Positions 17,676-27,763 of a stretch of DNA of 64,000 nucleotides are shown in pieces; position 1 is the stretch's first letter; the number at the start of each line of letters is the position of its first letter. The notes under the pieces are model-generated. The model worked only from the letters and a program-made list of their open reading frames with translations, was not told where the DNA came from and did no database searches. A program made the position numbers and the translations under genes. This DNA comes from Pseudomonadota bacterium (GTDB taxonomy: Bacteria > Pseudomonadota > Gammaproteobacteria > Burkholderiales > SG8-39). Location of the stretch: positions 1 to 64,000 of the forward strand of contig JAJZPQ010000014.1 of assembly GCA_021811085.1 (NCBI GenBank). Direction: 5' to 3'.

Positions 17676-18709
17676 TGTCGGGTAGCGAAAATTCCCTGGA
17701 CGGCTGGCGCGAGGAAATGCGTTCGGCTTACCTCTATCGTGCGATGGCCGCAGCCGAGGTCGGCACGCCGCGCGCGGAGCTGTTTAACGGGCTGGCGCTG
17801 GAGGCGGAGAACCAGGCGCGCATCTGGGCGGATAAAGCCGGAGCGGCGCCGCCCGAATTTGGCCCCGATCTGCGCGCGCGCATGGTCGCCGGGCTGGTGC
17901 GGCGCCACGGCCCGCGGACGCTGCGTTCGATCCTGGTAGCAATGAAAGTGCGCGGCCTGTCGGTGTATTCGCACGCCGTGCCGGGCCATCCGCCGCCGAC
18001 TTCGCTGGAAGAAGTAGGCAAGCGCCACCGCGGCATCAGCGGCGGCGGCAATCTGCGCGCCGCCGTATTCGGTGTCAACGACGGGCTGGTTTCGAACGCG
18101 AGCCTGATACTGGGCGTGGCCGGCGCGTCGGCCGGCAATTCCATTATCTTGCTCTCCGGCGTGGCCGGCCTGCTCGCAGGGGCATTCTCGATGGCGGCAG
18201 GCGAGTACGTGTCGGTGCGTTCGCAGCGGGAAATGTTCGAGCATCAGATCGGCCTGGAGCGCGATGAACTCGCGCAATACCCGGAGGAGGAAGCGGAAGA
18301 GCTGGCGCTCATCTATGCCGCGCGCGGCCTGGCGCGCGAGGATGCGCTGAAGCTGGCGAAGGCCATCATTGCCGATCCGGCGCAAGCGCTGGACACGCTC
18401 GCGCGCGAGGAACTGGGTCTGAATCCGGACGAACTCGGCTCGCCCTGGGGCGCCGCGATCTTTTCCTTTCTGTCGTTCGCAGCGGGTGCGCTGGTGCCGC
18501 TGCTGCCCTTCTTCGCCCTCGCTGGCGCGCGCGCGCTGCCGGTTTCCATCGTAATCACTGCAGTCGCGCTGTTCGCCGTCGGTGCCGCGATCAGCCTGTT
18601 CACCGGGCGAAGCGCGCTGCGCGACGGTTTGCGCATGCTCGCCATCGGCGCTGCGGCCGGCGCCTTGACCTACGCCATCGGCAATCTGCTCGGAGTCAGC
18701 CTCAGCTGA
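17675..18709 (+). CDS. Ferritin-like / VIT1-CCC1 family iron transporter
   Basis: 344 residues. The N-terminal 100 form a rubrerythrin/ferritin-like helical domain ([29 protein letters not shown], near 17-45); the rest is a VIT1/CCC1 membrane domain with five helices and the typical [40 protein letters not shown]. Relatives with this layout (MbfA-like) move ferrous iron or manganese out of the cytoplasm. The canonical ferritin EXXH is not intact: EAENQ lacks the histidine, so the di-iron site may be altered. Coupled to recX, it may be expressed with the SOS genes. Confidence 0.87.
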   Translation: MSGSENSLDGWREEMRSAYLYRAMAAAEVGTPRAELFNGLALEAENQARIWADKAGAAPPEFGPDLRARMVAGLVRRHGPRTLRSILVAMKVRGLSVYSHAVPGHPPPTSLEEVGKRHRGISGGGNLRAAVFGVNDGLVSNASLILGVAGASAGNSIILLSGVAGLLAGAFSMAAGEYVSVRSQREMFEHQIGLERDELAQYPEEEAEELALIYAARGLAREDALKLAKAIIADPAQALDTLAREELGLNPDELGSPWGAAIFSFLSFAAGALVPLLPFFALAGARALPVSIVITAVALFAVGAAISLFTGRSALRDGLRMLAIGAAAGALTYAIGNLLGVSLS

Positions 18710-18714
18710 CAGCA

Positions 18715-18738
18715 GGGCGCGCATTTGCATGCGCGCCC
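18715..18738. terminator. Strong GC hairpin after the VIT1 gene
   Basis: Perfect 10-bp inverted repeat GGGCGCGCAT/ATGCGCGCCC with loop TTGC, 5 bases after the stop codon. Only a loose T-rich stretch follows (TTCAATCTTTTA), so termination strength is uncertain. It separates the recA-recX-VIT transcript from alaS. Confidence 0.5.
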
Positions 18739-18816
18739 GAATCAGGCGAAAATTCAATCTTTTATCCCCGGATGGCGGGATTGGCTGGCGTCTTGCGCCG
18801 CAGCTTGAGCGAAACT

Positions 18817-21429
<2,613 letters not shown>

Positions 21430-21460
21430 GCCGCCGTATCGGCCGGAGGAATGAGGCAGT

Positions 21461-21778
21461 ATGAGCAAAGTCATCGCGATCGTGAGTTTCAAACTGCCGC
21501 AGCAGCAAACGCTGGAGCAGGCGACGGCAACGTTCCAGAGCACGGCACCCAAGTATCTGAACCTGCCCGGGCTGCTGCGCAAGAATTATTTTCTGACCGA
21601 AGACGGCATGCGCGCGGGCGGCGTCTATATATGGGAGTCGCGCCAGGCCGCGGAGCGCATGTACACGCCGGAGTGGAAGGCTTTCGTCAAAGGCAAGTAC
21701 GGCAGCGAGCCCGAAATCGTCTACGTCGATACGCCCGTCATGGTGGATAACGAACAGGGCCGGATCACAAACCTTTGA
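21461..21778 (+). CDS. YdhR-like putative monooxygenase
   Basis: A 105-residue dimeric alpha-beta barrel protein of the YdhR family (IVSFKLPQ, PGLLRKNYFLTEDGMRAGGVYIWESRQAAERM). YdhR-type proteins are proposed quinol monooxygenases or stress-response factors, with no firmly known substrate. It lies 31 bases after alaS, just upstream of the aroG leader. Probably co-transcribed with alaS. Confidence 0.72.
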   Translation: MSKVIAIVSFKLPQQQTLEQATATFQSTAPKYLNLPGLLRKNYFLTEDGMRAGGVYIWESRQAAERMYTPEWKAFVKGKYGSEPEIVYVDTPVMVDNEQGRITNL

Positions 21779-21881
21779 GCGCGCGCTCTTGCCCGCGCCG
21801 CGCTGCGGGCGGGAGCGGCAGCAGGCAACGCTTGCCAAGCGAGCCGGATTCGTGCTTGAATCCAGGCCGGAGATATCCGAA

Positions 21882-21953
21882 ATGAACCGTAGCTATGCCT
21901 TTTGGTTTTACTTTTACGGCTTTCCCCAGCCGCTGGCGGAGGGATTGAGCTAG
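21882..21953 (+). CDS. aroG leader peptide, aromatic-rich (23 aa)
   Basis: A short ORF with a good ribosome-binding site (GGAGA, 21869-21873, 8 bases upstream). Its residues 5-14 read YAFWFYFYGF, eight aromatic residues in ten, then PQPLAEGLS and stop. The composition fits a sensor of charged tRNA-Phe and tRNA-Tyr. It precedes an antiterminator/terminator pair and the gene for DAHP synthase, exactly as attenuator leader peptides such as pheL precede pheA. The peptide itself is expected to have no other role. Confidence 0.88.
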   Translation: MNRSYAFWFYFYGFPQPLAEGLS

Positions 21954-22011
21954 GTTCGCACCCAAGTATCCCGAAAAACCGCCAGCGCCCGCAGCCTGGC
22001 GGTTTTTTTTT
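21933..22011 (+). promoter_or_regulatory. Transcription attenuator of aroG (antiterminator and terminator alternatives)
   Basis: Segment 2 CTGGCGG (21933-21939, inside the leader peptide codons) is identical to segment 4 (21996-22002), and both are complementary to segment 3 CCGCCAG (21979-21985). Pairing 2:3 would sequester segment 3; pairing 3:4 makes the terminator. A ribosome stalled on the Phe/Tyr codons (21894-21923) leaves segment 2 free, whereas one reaching the stop codon at 21951 covers it. The geometry therefore predicts read-through when aromatic aminoacyl-tRNA is scarce. Confidence 0.85.
21974..22011 (+). terminator. Intrinsic terminator of the aroG attenuator
   Basis: Stem CCGCCAG/CTGGCGG with a 10-base loop, extended by AAAAA/TTTTT, then a run of nine T (22003-22011). 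This is the strongest intrinsic terminator in the window, and it sits between the leader peptide and aroG rather than after a gene. Confidence 0.92.
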
Positions 22012-22119
22012 GCCCGAGAACAAACCATGAATATGACCGCCATTGCAGAAATAACAGTTCCCCCGACGCGGGCAGATGCAAGCGAACGGCTGCAGACTTA
22101 TCGGTATCAAGGAGAAATC

Positions 22120-23190
22120 ATGACGCACAAGGTCGACGACGTCCGCATCCGCGAAATCAAAGAGCTCGCGCCGCCCTCGCATGCGATTCGCGAGTTTCCG
22201 GTGTCCGACGCGGCCGAGCGCGTCACCTATGCGACGCGCCAGGGCATACATGGCATCCTGCACGCCGCGGACGACCGGTTGCTGGTGATCATCGGGCCAT
22301 GCTCGATCCACGATCCCAAATCGGCGCTGGAGTACGCGCGGCGCCTGGCGCAGGAGAAGGCCAGGCACGCGGCCGACCTGCTCATCGTGATGCGCGTCTA
22401 TTTCGAAAAGCCGCGCACCACCGTGGGCTGGAAAGGCCTCATCAACGATCCGCAGCTGGACGGCACGTTCCGCATCAACGAAGGGCTGCGCCTGGCGCGC
22501 AGCGTGCTGCTCGACATCAACGAATTGGGTGTGCCGGCCGGCGTCGAGTACCTCGACATGATCACGCCGCAGTACATCGCGGACCTGGTGAGCTGGGGCG
22601 CGATCGGCGCGCGCACCACGGAGTCGCAGGTGCACCGCGAGCTTGCCTCGGGGCTGTCCTGTCCGGTCGGATTCAAGAACGGCACCGACGGCAATATCCG
22701 CATTGCAGTGGACGCGATCAAGACTTCGCGCCAGCCGCACCATTTTCTTTCGGTCACCAAAGCCGGGCACTCGGCCATCGTCTCCACCAACGGCAACGAG
22801 GACTGCCATGTGATCCTGCGCGGCGGGCCCAAGCCCAACTACGACGCCGCCAGCGTGGACGCGGCAGCGAAGCAGTTGGCGGCGGCCGGGCTGGAACAGC
22901 GCCTGATGATCGATTTTTCCCACGCCAACAGCTCCAAGGACTATCGCCGCCAGATGGATGTCTGCGCCGATGTCGCCGGCCAGATCGGCGCCGGCGACGA
23001 CCGCATCATCGGTGTCATGGTGGAATCGCATCTGCATCCGGGGCGGCAGGACCTGATTCCAGGCAAGCCCCTCGCCTACGGCGTGTCCATCACCGACGCC
23101 TGCATCGGCTGGGACGACAGCGTAAAGATGCTCGAGCGCCTGGCCGAGGCGGTGCGCCAGCGCCGCCTGGTGCACGAGGCCGAAGAGTAG
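22120..23190 (+). CDS. aroG: 3-deoxy-7-phosphoheptulonate (DAHP) synthase, class I
   Basis: First enzyme of the shikimate pathway (PEP + erythrose 4-phosphate). 356 residues, nearly the length of E. coli AroG. Motifs: DDVRIREIKELAPP, VIIGPCSIHDP, VMRVYFEKPRTTVGWKGLINDP, GARTTESQVHRELASGLS, FKNGTDGNI, MIDFSHANSSK and GVMVESHL. ATG 22120 has AAGGAG at 22109-22114 and matches the E. coli N-terminus; ATG 22027 would add 31 residues without a clear ribosome site. The attenuator upstream implies control by Phe/Tyr supply. Feedback sensitivity to a given amino acid is not assigned. Confidence 0.97.
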   Translation: MTHKVDDVRIREIKELAPPSHAIREFPVSDAAERVTYATRQGIHGILHAADDRLLVIIGPCSIHDPKSALEYARRLAQEKARHAADLLIVMRVYFEKPRTTVGWKGLINDPQLDGTFRINEGLRLARSVLLDINELGVPAGVEYLDMITPQYIADLVSWGAIGARTTESQVHRELASGLSCPVGFKNGTDGNIRIAVDAIKTSRQPHHFLSVTKAGHSAIVSTNGNEDCHVILRGGPKPNYDAASVDAAAKQLAAAGLEQRLMIDFSHANSSKDYRRQMDVCADVAGQIGAGDDRIIGVMVESHLHPGRQDLIPGKPLAYGVSITDACIGWDDSVKMLERLAEAVRQRRLVHEAEE

Positions 23191-23235
23191 CGTTCACTGC
23201 CGGCGCGGGGCGATATCGAACTTTTCCACAATCTG

Positions 23236-23976
23236 GTGCAGGCGCTGGGCTGGGAGGTGTGCGCAATTGCGCCGCTGATCGTTCTGCTCGGCTATGTCAT
23301 TTTCGGCATGGTCGGTTTCGGCGCCACGATCACCAACGTGCCCTTGCTGGCGCATCTGCTGCCGCTGCGTTTCGTCGTGCCGCTGGCGATGTTGCTCGAC
23401 TTGTTCGCCGCCGTCACGCTGGGCACGCGACTACGCGGCCAGGCGAACCGCGCCGAACTCCTGCGCATCCTCCCCGGTACCGCGCTGGGCCTCGTGTTGG
23501 GTCTGACACTCCTGATCGAATTGCCCCAGCGCAGCTTGCTGCTTTTGCTCGGCGGTTTCGTGCTCTACGCAGGCATCAGCAGTCTTGCGCGCCGGCCTGG
23601 AGCCAGGCCGCTGCATCCCGCCTGGGCGATTCCGGCCGGTATCGCCGGCGGCATATTCAGCGCGCTGTTTGGAACCGGCGGGCCGATTTACACCATCTAT
23701 TTGTCGCGCCGCATCGCTGACAAGTCGGAGTTCCGCGCGACCATGGCAAGGATGATATTGATCGTGGTGCTGGCGCGTCTGGTGCTGTTGACGGCCTCAG
23801 GACTGTTACTGCAGGACCACTTGCTGCTGGCGGCCGCGCTGCTGGCGCCGTTTGCGGCGTTCGGCCTGTTTCTCGGTAACCGCCTGCACCACCGGCTGTC
23901 GGCGCAGCGTATCCTGCGCTTCGTCTATGCCCTGATCATCGTCAACGGCGCCGCGCTGGTTCTGCGCGCCTGGTAG
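23236..23976 (+). CDS. TSUP (TauE/SafE) family membrane permease
   Basis: 246-residue inner-membrane protein with about 7-8 helices and two TauE/SafE half-motifs: GYVIFGMVGFGATITNVPLL near the N-terminus and IAGGIFSALFGTGGPIYTIYL near residue 140. The family exports sulfite, sulfoacetate or other small organosulfur anions; the substrate is unknown. GTG 23236 is the only common start in the open frame after the aroG stop. It lacks a clear ribosome site, so translation may be coupled to aroG 45 bases upstream. Confidence 0.85.
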   Translation: MQALGWEVCAIAPLIVLLGYVIFGMVGFGATITNVPLLAHLLPLRFVVPLAMLLDLFAAVTLGTRLRGQANRAELLRILPGTALGLVLGLTLLIELPQRSLLLLLGGFVLYAGISSLARRPGARPLHPAWAIPAGIAGGIFSALFGTGGPIYTIYLSRRIADKSEFRATMARMILIVVLARLVLLTASGLLLQDHLLLAAALLAPFAAFGLFLGNRLHHRLSAQRILRFVYALIIVNGAALVLRAW

Positions 23977-23988
23977 GGCTACCGCGCT

Positions 23989-23994
23989 TATAAT
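23989..23994 (+). promoter_or_regulatory. TATAAT close to the GT-C start: possible leaderless transcript
   Basis: A consensus TATAAT ends 7 bases before ATG 24002, and no Shine-Dalgarno sequence lies between. If used, transcription would begin at or within a base or two of the ATG, giving a leaderless mRNA. No clear -35. Confidence 0.4.
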
Positions 23995-24001
23995 CGCGGC
24001 C

Positions 24002-25537
24002 ATGCAAAGTCCTTCCGACCGAACCGCACCGCCGATGCGCCGCGCGTTTTATGTGGCGCTGGCGCTGACGCTCGCGTTCAAGTTCTGGTTCGCGCGCATC
24101 CTGCCCATGACCGGGGATGAGGCCTACTTCATCTATTGGGGCGCCTATCCGGACTGGGGCTTCTACGATCATCCGCCCATGGTCGGCTGGATCCTGGCGC
24201 TGCTGCTGAAGCTGTCCTGGGCCGAGTGGGTGGTGCGCCTGCCCGCGATCCTGCTGCCGGCGCTGGTGGCTCTGGCCATGCTGCGCTACCTGAAGGCAGT
24301 GGACGAGGGCAAGGCCTATGCCGCGGCGCTCGCGTTCCTGCTGCTGCCGGTGAATGTCTGGAACGTGCTCATCACCACCGATACGCCGCTGGTGCTGTTC
24401 TCCTTCCTTTCCGCCCTGTGCTTTGCCGCGGCGCTGAAGCGCGAATCGCAGCCGCTGTACGCGGCTTCCGGCGTCTTCCTCGGTCTCGCGTTCCTGTCCA
24501 AATATTTTGCGGTCCTGCTCGGACTGGCTTATCTGGCGTTCGTGCTGATGCAGCCGGCGGGGCGGCGCGGCTGGCGCGGGCTCGCGCTGGTCGTGGCAGG
24601 TGTGCTGCCGTCTGCGCTGCTCAACGCCTGGTGGAACTACAACCATTGCTGGGTCAACTTGCTGTTCAATCTGTACAACCGCAACGACGATGCCGCCTGG
24701 CTGCCGCAGCATCCTCTGCTGTACGTCGTGAGCGTGCTGTATATGCTGTGTCCGGTCGCGCTGTACCAGATGTGGCGCGGCCGCGCCGCGCTGAAGCAGC
24801 AACTCGCCCAGCCGCGGCTGCGGTTTTTCATGTACGTCTGGGCGGTGCCACTGCTGTTCTTCGCGCTGCTGTCGCTGGCGAAGCAAATAGGCCTGCACTG
24901 GCTGCTGTCTTTCGTGCCTTTATTCTTCGTCGCCGCGGCGCTCGCGCTCAGCGCCGCGCAGCTGAAGAAGTCCGTCGTCTATCTCGCCGTGTTCTCGGCC
25001 ATCCATGTGGCGGCGATCGTGGGCGTGAGCCTGGCGCCGATGGAATTATGGAAGAACAGCAGGCTCTACGACGGCATCGTATTCCACGTCAAGACCGCCG
25101 AATTGCTGCAGCGGCTAGAACCGTATGCGGGCAAGTATGAATTCTCCGCCGACGGATTTTCGCCTGCGGTGACGGCGTCCTACGCTTCCGGCAAATACTT
25201 TTTCGTGTTCGGCACTGCGTCCTCGCACGGACGCCACGACGACATCCTCACCGATTTTCGCAAGCTCGCCGGCAAGAACATCCTGGTGTTGCGCAAGAAC
25301 CCGCCCAACCCGGCCGATTACCTGCCTTATTTTGCGAAGGCGGAGTTCCGCCAGTTCGAACTGCACGGTGCGACTTTCTATCTGGTGCTGGGGCAGGGCT
25401 TCGACTACGTGAAATACCGCGCAGGCGTGCTGCGGCCGCTGCGCGACCGCTACTATAGAATTCCGTCCTACCTGCCGCTGGGCCATTGCTACTTCTGCGA
25501 GCGCTATTTTCCCGATGAACCCTGCCCCGCCCGCTAA
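24002..25537 (+). CDS. GT-C fold glycosyltransferase, ArnT/PMT family
   Basis: 511-residue polytopic membrane protein. The first periplasmic loop carries the catalytic acidic pair (MTGDEAYFIYWG) and FYDHPPMVGW, as in ArnT and dolichyl-phosphate-mannose mannosyltransferase relatives (PF13231-like). About 10-12 helices follow, then a C-terminal soluble domain with the pair CYFCE near residue 498. Such enzymes transfer a sugar from a polyprenyl-phosphate donor to lipid, glycan or protein on the periplasmic face. It overlaps the next gene, a UbiA prenyltransferase, by 23 bases. Confidence 0.86.
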   Translation: MQSPSDRTAPPMRRAFYVALALTLAFKFWFARILPMTGDEAYFIYWGAYPDWGFYDHPPMVGWILALLLKLSWAEWVVRLPAILLPALVALAMLRYLKAVDEGKAYAAALAFLLLPVNVWNVLITTDTPLVLFSFLSALCFAAALKRESQPLYAASGVFLGLAFLSKYFAVLLGLAYLAFVLMQPAGRRGWRGLALVVAGVLPSALLNAWWNYNHCWVNLLFNLYNRNDDAAWLPQHPLLYVVSVLYMLCPVALYQMWRGRAALKQQLAQPRLRFFMYVWAVPLLFFALLSLAKQIGLHWLLSFVPLFFVAAALALSAAQLKKSVVYLAVFSAIHVAAIVGVSLAPMELWKNSRLYDGIVFHVKTAELLQRLEPYAGKYEFSADGFSPAVTASYASGKYFFVFGTASSHGRHDDILTDFRKLAGKNILVLRKNPPNPADYLPYFAKAEFRQFELHGATFYLVLGQGFDYVKYRAGVLRPLRDRYYRIPSYLPLGHCYFCERYFPDEPCPAR

Positions 25538-26420
25538 AAGCGCGGTACTCGCGCTGCAGCTGTTCAGGCTGCTGCGGCCGCATCAGTGGGTCAAGAACGG
25601 CTTTGTCTTCATCGGCCTGCTGTTCGGCAACGTCGGCGACAACGGCGGGCTCGGAGGCAAGGTGCTGCTTGCCGCCACCGCATTCTGCCTGCTGTCGAGC
25701 TGCGTCTACATACTCAACGACATTTTCGACCGCACTGCCGACCGTGCGCATCCGCTCAAGCGCAACCGGCCGCTCGCGAGCGGTGCGGTCGGTCTCGCCG
25801 CGGCGCTTGCGCTGGCCGCGGTGTGCGCGCTCGCGGGGCTTGCGCTGGGCGCTGCCGCATCTGCCAGCGTGGCGCTGATGCTGATCGCCTATCTGCTGCT
25901 CAATCTCGCTTACAGCGCGGGGCTCAAGCACGTCGCCGTGCTCGATGTGTTCCTCATCGCGGCCGGTTTCATGCTGCGCATCTTTGCTGGCACCTGGGGC
26001 GTGGGCATCGCACCCTCGCAGTGGTTGCTGCTGTGCGGCTTGCTGCTGACGATATTCCTCGGCTTCGCCAAGCGCCGCGCCGAGCTGATGGTGAGCGAAG
26101 GCGAAGGTTCCGGCAGCGCCACCCAGCGCCCGGTGCTGGACGACTACAGTCCGGCGCTGCTCGACACCATGATGGCAATCAGCGCAGCCGGCGTCATCGT
26201 GAGCTACAGCCTGTACACGGTCAGCCCCGACACGATCCAGTTGCACCATACGGACAAGCTGATCTACACCCTGCCTTTCGTGCTGTACGGCATTTTCCGC
26301 TACATTTTTCTGGTGCACCGCCGTGGCGGCGAAGATCCGGCCTCGACGCTGATCAGCGATGCGCACATGGTCGCAACCGGCGCCGCCTGGCTCGGCGTCA
26401 CCCTATGGCTGATTTGGTGA
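25515..26420 (+). CDS. UbiA-family prenyltransferase, decaprenyl-phosphate phosphoribosyltransferase-like
   Basis: 301-residue, 8-9-helix UbiA superfamily protein. First Asp motif NDIFDRTADRAHPLKRNRPLASG; second region YSAGLKHVAVLDVFLIAAGFMLRIFAG. This form resembles DPPR synthase (Rv3806c type), which joins phosphoribosyl-PP to decaprenyl phosphate, more than UbiA or MenA. The gene overlaps the GT-C gene. I infer that the two make and use a polyprenyl-phosphate pentose donor. Other steps (phosphatase, DprE1/E2 epimerase) are not in the window. Confidence 0.85.
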   Translation: MNPAPPAKSAVLALQLFRLLRPHQWVKNGFVFIGLLFGNVGDNGGLGGKVLLAATAFCLLSSCVYILNDIFDRTADRAHPLKRNRPLASGAVGLAAALALAAVCALAGLALGAAASASVALMLIAYLLLNLAYSAGLKHVAVLDVFLIAAGFMLRIFAGTWGVGIAPSQWLLLCGLLLTIFLGFAKRRAELMVSEGEGSGSATQRPVLDDYSPALLDTMMAISAAGVIVSYSLYTVSPDTIQLHHTDKLIYTLPFVLYGIFRYIFLVHRRGGEDPASTLISDAHMVATGAAWLGVTLWLIW

Positions 26421-26433
26421 GGTCTTGTCGAAT

Positions 26434-26462
26434 TTGAGCTTAAATCCCGCTTTCGGCATAAT
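26434..26462 (+). promoter_or_regulatory. Sigma70-type promoter for the cNMP-binding protein
   Basis: TTGAGC (26434-26439), 17-base spacer, CATAAT (26457-26462). The leader also contains an 8-bp GC inverted repeat GGGGCCGG/CCGGCCCC (26486-26502) with a single-base centre. Confidence 0.55.
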
Positions 26463-26533
26463 CTGCGCACGCCGGGCTCGCCGGCGGGGCCGGTCCGGCC
26501 CCGCCCGATCGGCCTGTCTCGCACTGGCACACT

Positions 26534-27064
26534 ATGGCTGAAGACGGCAGACCTGATCACCTGGCGCACCTGGAACACCTCGGCGATGCGACCCAATTCG
26601 CGGGCAAGATGCATCGCATGATTACCTACTCGCCACTGTTCGAGAACTTCAACATGGCGGAAATCCGGCTCATGAGCCATTTCATGCAGGTCTACCGCGC
26701 CGGGCCGGGCCAGGAGATCATCCATGAAGGCGAACAGGGCGATTTCATGCTGCTGATGATCGAAGGCAGCGTGGAGGTGTTCAAGCAGGACCGCTGGAAC
26801 ACGCCCAAGCTGATTGCCTCGGTCGATGCCGGCAAAACGCTGGGTGAAATGTCGATGATAGACGGCGAGCCGCGCTTTGCCACTTGCGTCGCCGCCGAGC
26901 CCAGCGTGATCGCCGTGCTGTCGCGCGAGAATCTCGCGCGCATCATTCTGGAACAGCCGATACTGGGGGCGAAAATCCTGATGGAGCTGGTACTGATGCT
27001 GTCGCAGCGTCTGCGCCAGACCAGCGTCAAGCTGGTGAGCTTGATGGACAAGGAGAGCACCTGA
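26534..27064 (+). CDS. Cyclic nucleotide-binding domain protein (no DNA-binding domain)
   Basis: 176 residues: a single CRP-like cNMP-binding beta-roll (about residues 40-155) with RAGPGQEIIHEGEQGDFMLLMIEGSVEV, GKTLGEMSMIDGEPRFATCVA and the terminal helix. No HTH follows, so it is not a transcription factor of the CRP kind. The phosphate-binding cassette reads GEMSMIDGEPRFATC, with arginine near its end, so binding of cAMP or cGMP is possible. It has its own promoter. A class III cyclase is encoded 7 kb downstream, but no direct link is seen. Confidence 0.88.
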   Translation: MAEDGRPDHLAHLEHLGDATQFAGKMHRMITYSPLFENFNMAEIRLMSHFMQVYRAGPGQEIIHEGEQGDFMLLMIEGSVEVFKQDRWNTPKLIASVDAGKTLGEMSMIDGEPRFATCVAAEPSVIAVLSRENLARIILEQPILGAKILMELVLMLSQRLRQTSVKLVSLMDKEST

Positions 27065-27173
27065 CGTCGCCCGCGCCCCCACTTTCCAGCAATCGCTGAC
27101 GATGCCTGGCCGCAAATGTGGCAGAATGGCCACAAAAAAAGGATGGTTGGCAAAAAATATTGGGGGACAATTG

Positions 27174-27761
27174 ATGAAAGTTAAGAACGGCAAGGATTTC
27201 TGGGCCGGGCTGATGTTTGCCGGCACCGGCCTGGCTTTCGTAGTGGGTTCGCAGAACTATCCCATGGGTTCGGCCGTGCGCATGGGGCCGGCGTATTTTC
27301 CGACCCTGCTGGGCGGCCTGCTGGCGATTCTGGGCGCGGTCATTTTCCTGCGCGCCTTCTTCTCCAAGATCGAGCATTCGACCAGGGTATTCCCGTTCCG
27401 GCTGCCGGTGCTGATCGCGGCGCTCGTGATTGGCGGGGCGACGTTCCTCGCAGATAGCCTGTTCAAGAATGCGCCGATGGCCGAGTTCGCGCTCACCGCG
27501 CTCGCGCTGGGGCTGTTCATCGGCGCGTTCGGACCGCGGGCGATGTTCGTGATCCTGATCGCGGTGGTGATCTACGGCTATGCGCTCAAGCCGCTGGGGC
27601 TGGTGATCTCGACGGTGATACTGATCGTCATGAGCGCGCTGGGAGGCCACGATTTCCGCAAGAAGGAAATCGTGATCCTGACTATCGTGATGGCGCTGTT
27701 CAGCGTGTTCGTATTCGTCAAAGGCCTAGGACTGCCGTTCAACCTGTGGCCGGGAGAATAG
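27174..27761 (+). CDS. tctB: Tripartite tricarboxylate transporter small membrane subunit TctB
   Basis: 195 residues, four membrane helices, TctB-type (PF07331). N-terminal KDFWAGLMFAGTGLAFVVGSQNYPMGSAVRMGPAYFP is the family signature region, ending in GPAYFP. ATG 27174 follows GGGGGA at 27162-27167. It is 2 bases from tctA, so the two membrane subunits are coupled. Upstream a small hairpin TGTGGC/GCCACA is followed by an A-tract, not a T-tract. Confidence 0.93.
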   Translation: MKVKNGKDFWAGLMFAGTGLAFVVGSQNYPMGSAVRMGPAYFPTLLGGLLAILGAVIFLRAFFSKIEHSTRVFPFRLPVLIAALVIGGATFLADSLFKNAPMAEFALTALALGLFIGAFGPRAMFVILIAVVIYGYALKPLGLVISTVILIVMSALGGHDFRKKEIVILTIVMALFSVFVFVKGLGLPFNLWPGE

Positions 27762-27763
27762 GC

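Noticed and set aside
21791-21810. GCCCGC/GCGGGC hairpin after the YdhR-like gene as a terminator
   Set aside because: Six-base stem with no T-tract; kept only as a possible weak end.
21832-21861. Promoter TTGCCA-N18-TTGAAT for the aroG leader
   Set aside because: RNA would start almost at the leader ribosome site, and the -10 is poor. The promoter remains unassigned.
22027-22119. N-terminal extension of AroG from ATG 22027
   Set aside because: No ribosome site at 22027, while AAGGAG fits ATG 22120 and the homologous N-terminus begins there.
27117-27134. Hairpin TGTGGC/GCCACA before tctB as terminator of the cNMP gene
   Set aside because: It is followed by A residues on the plus strand, which does not make a plus-strand terminator.
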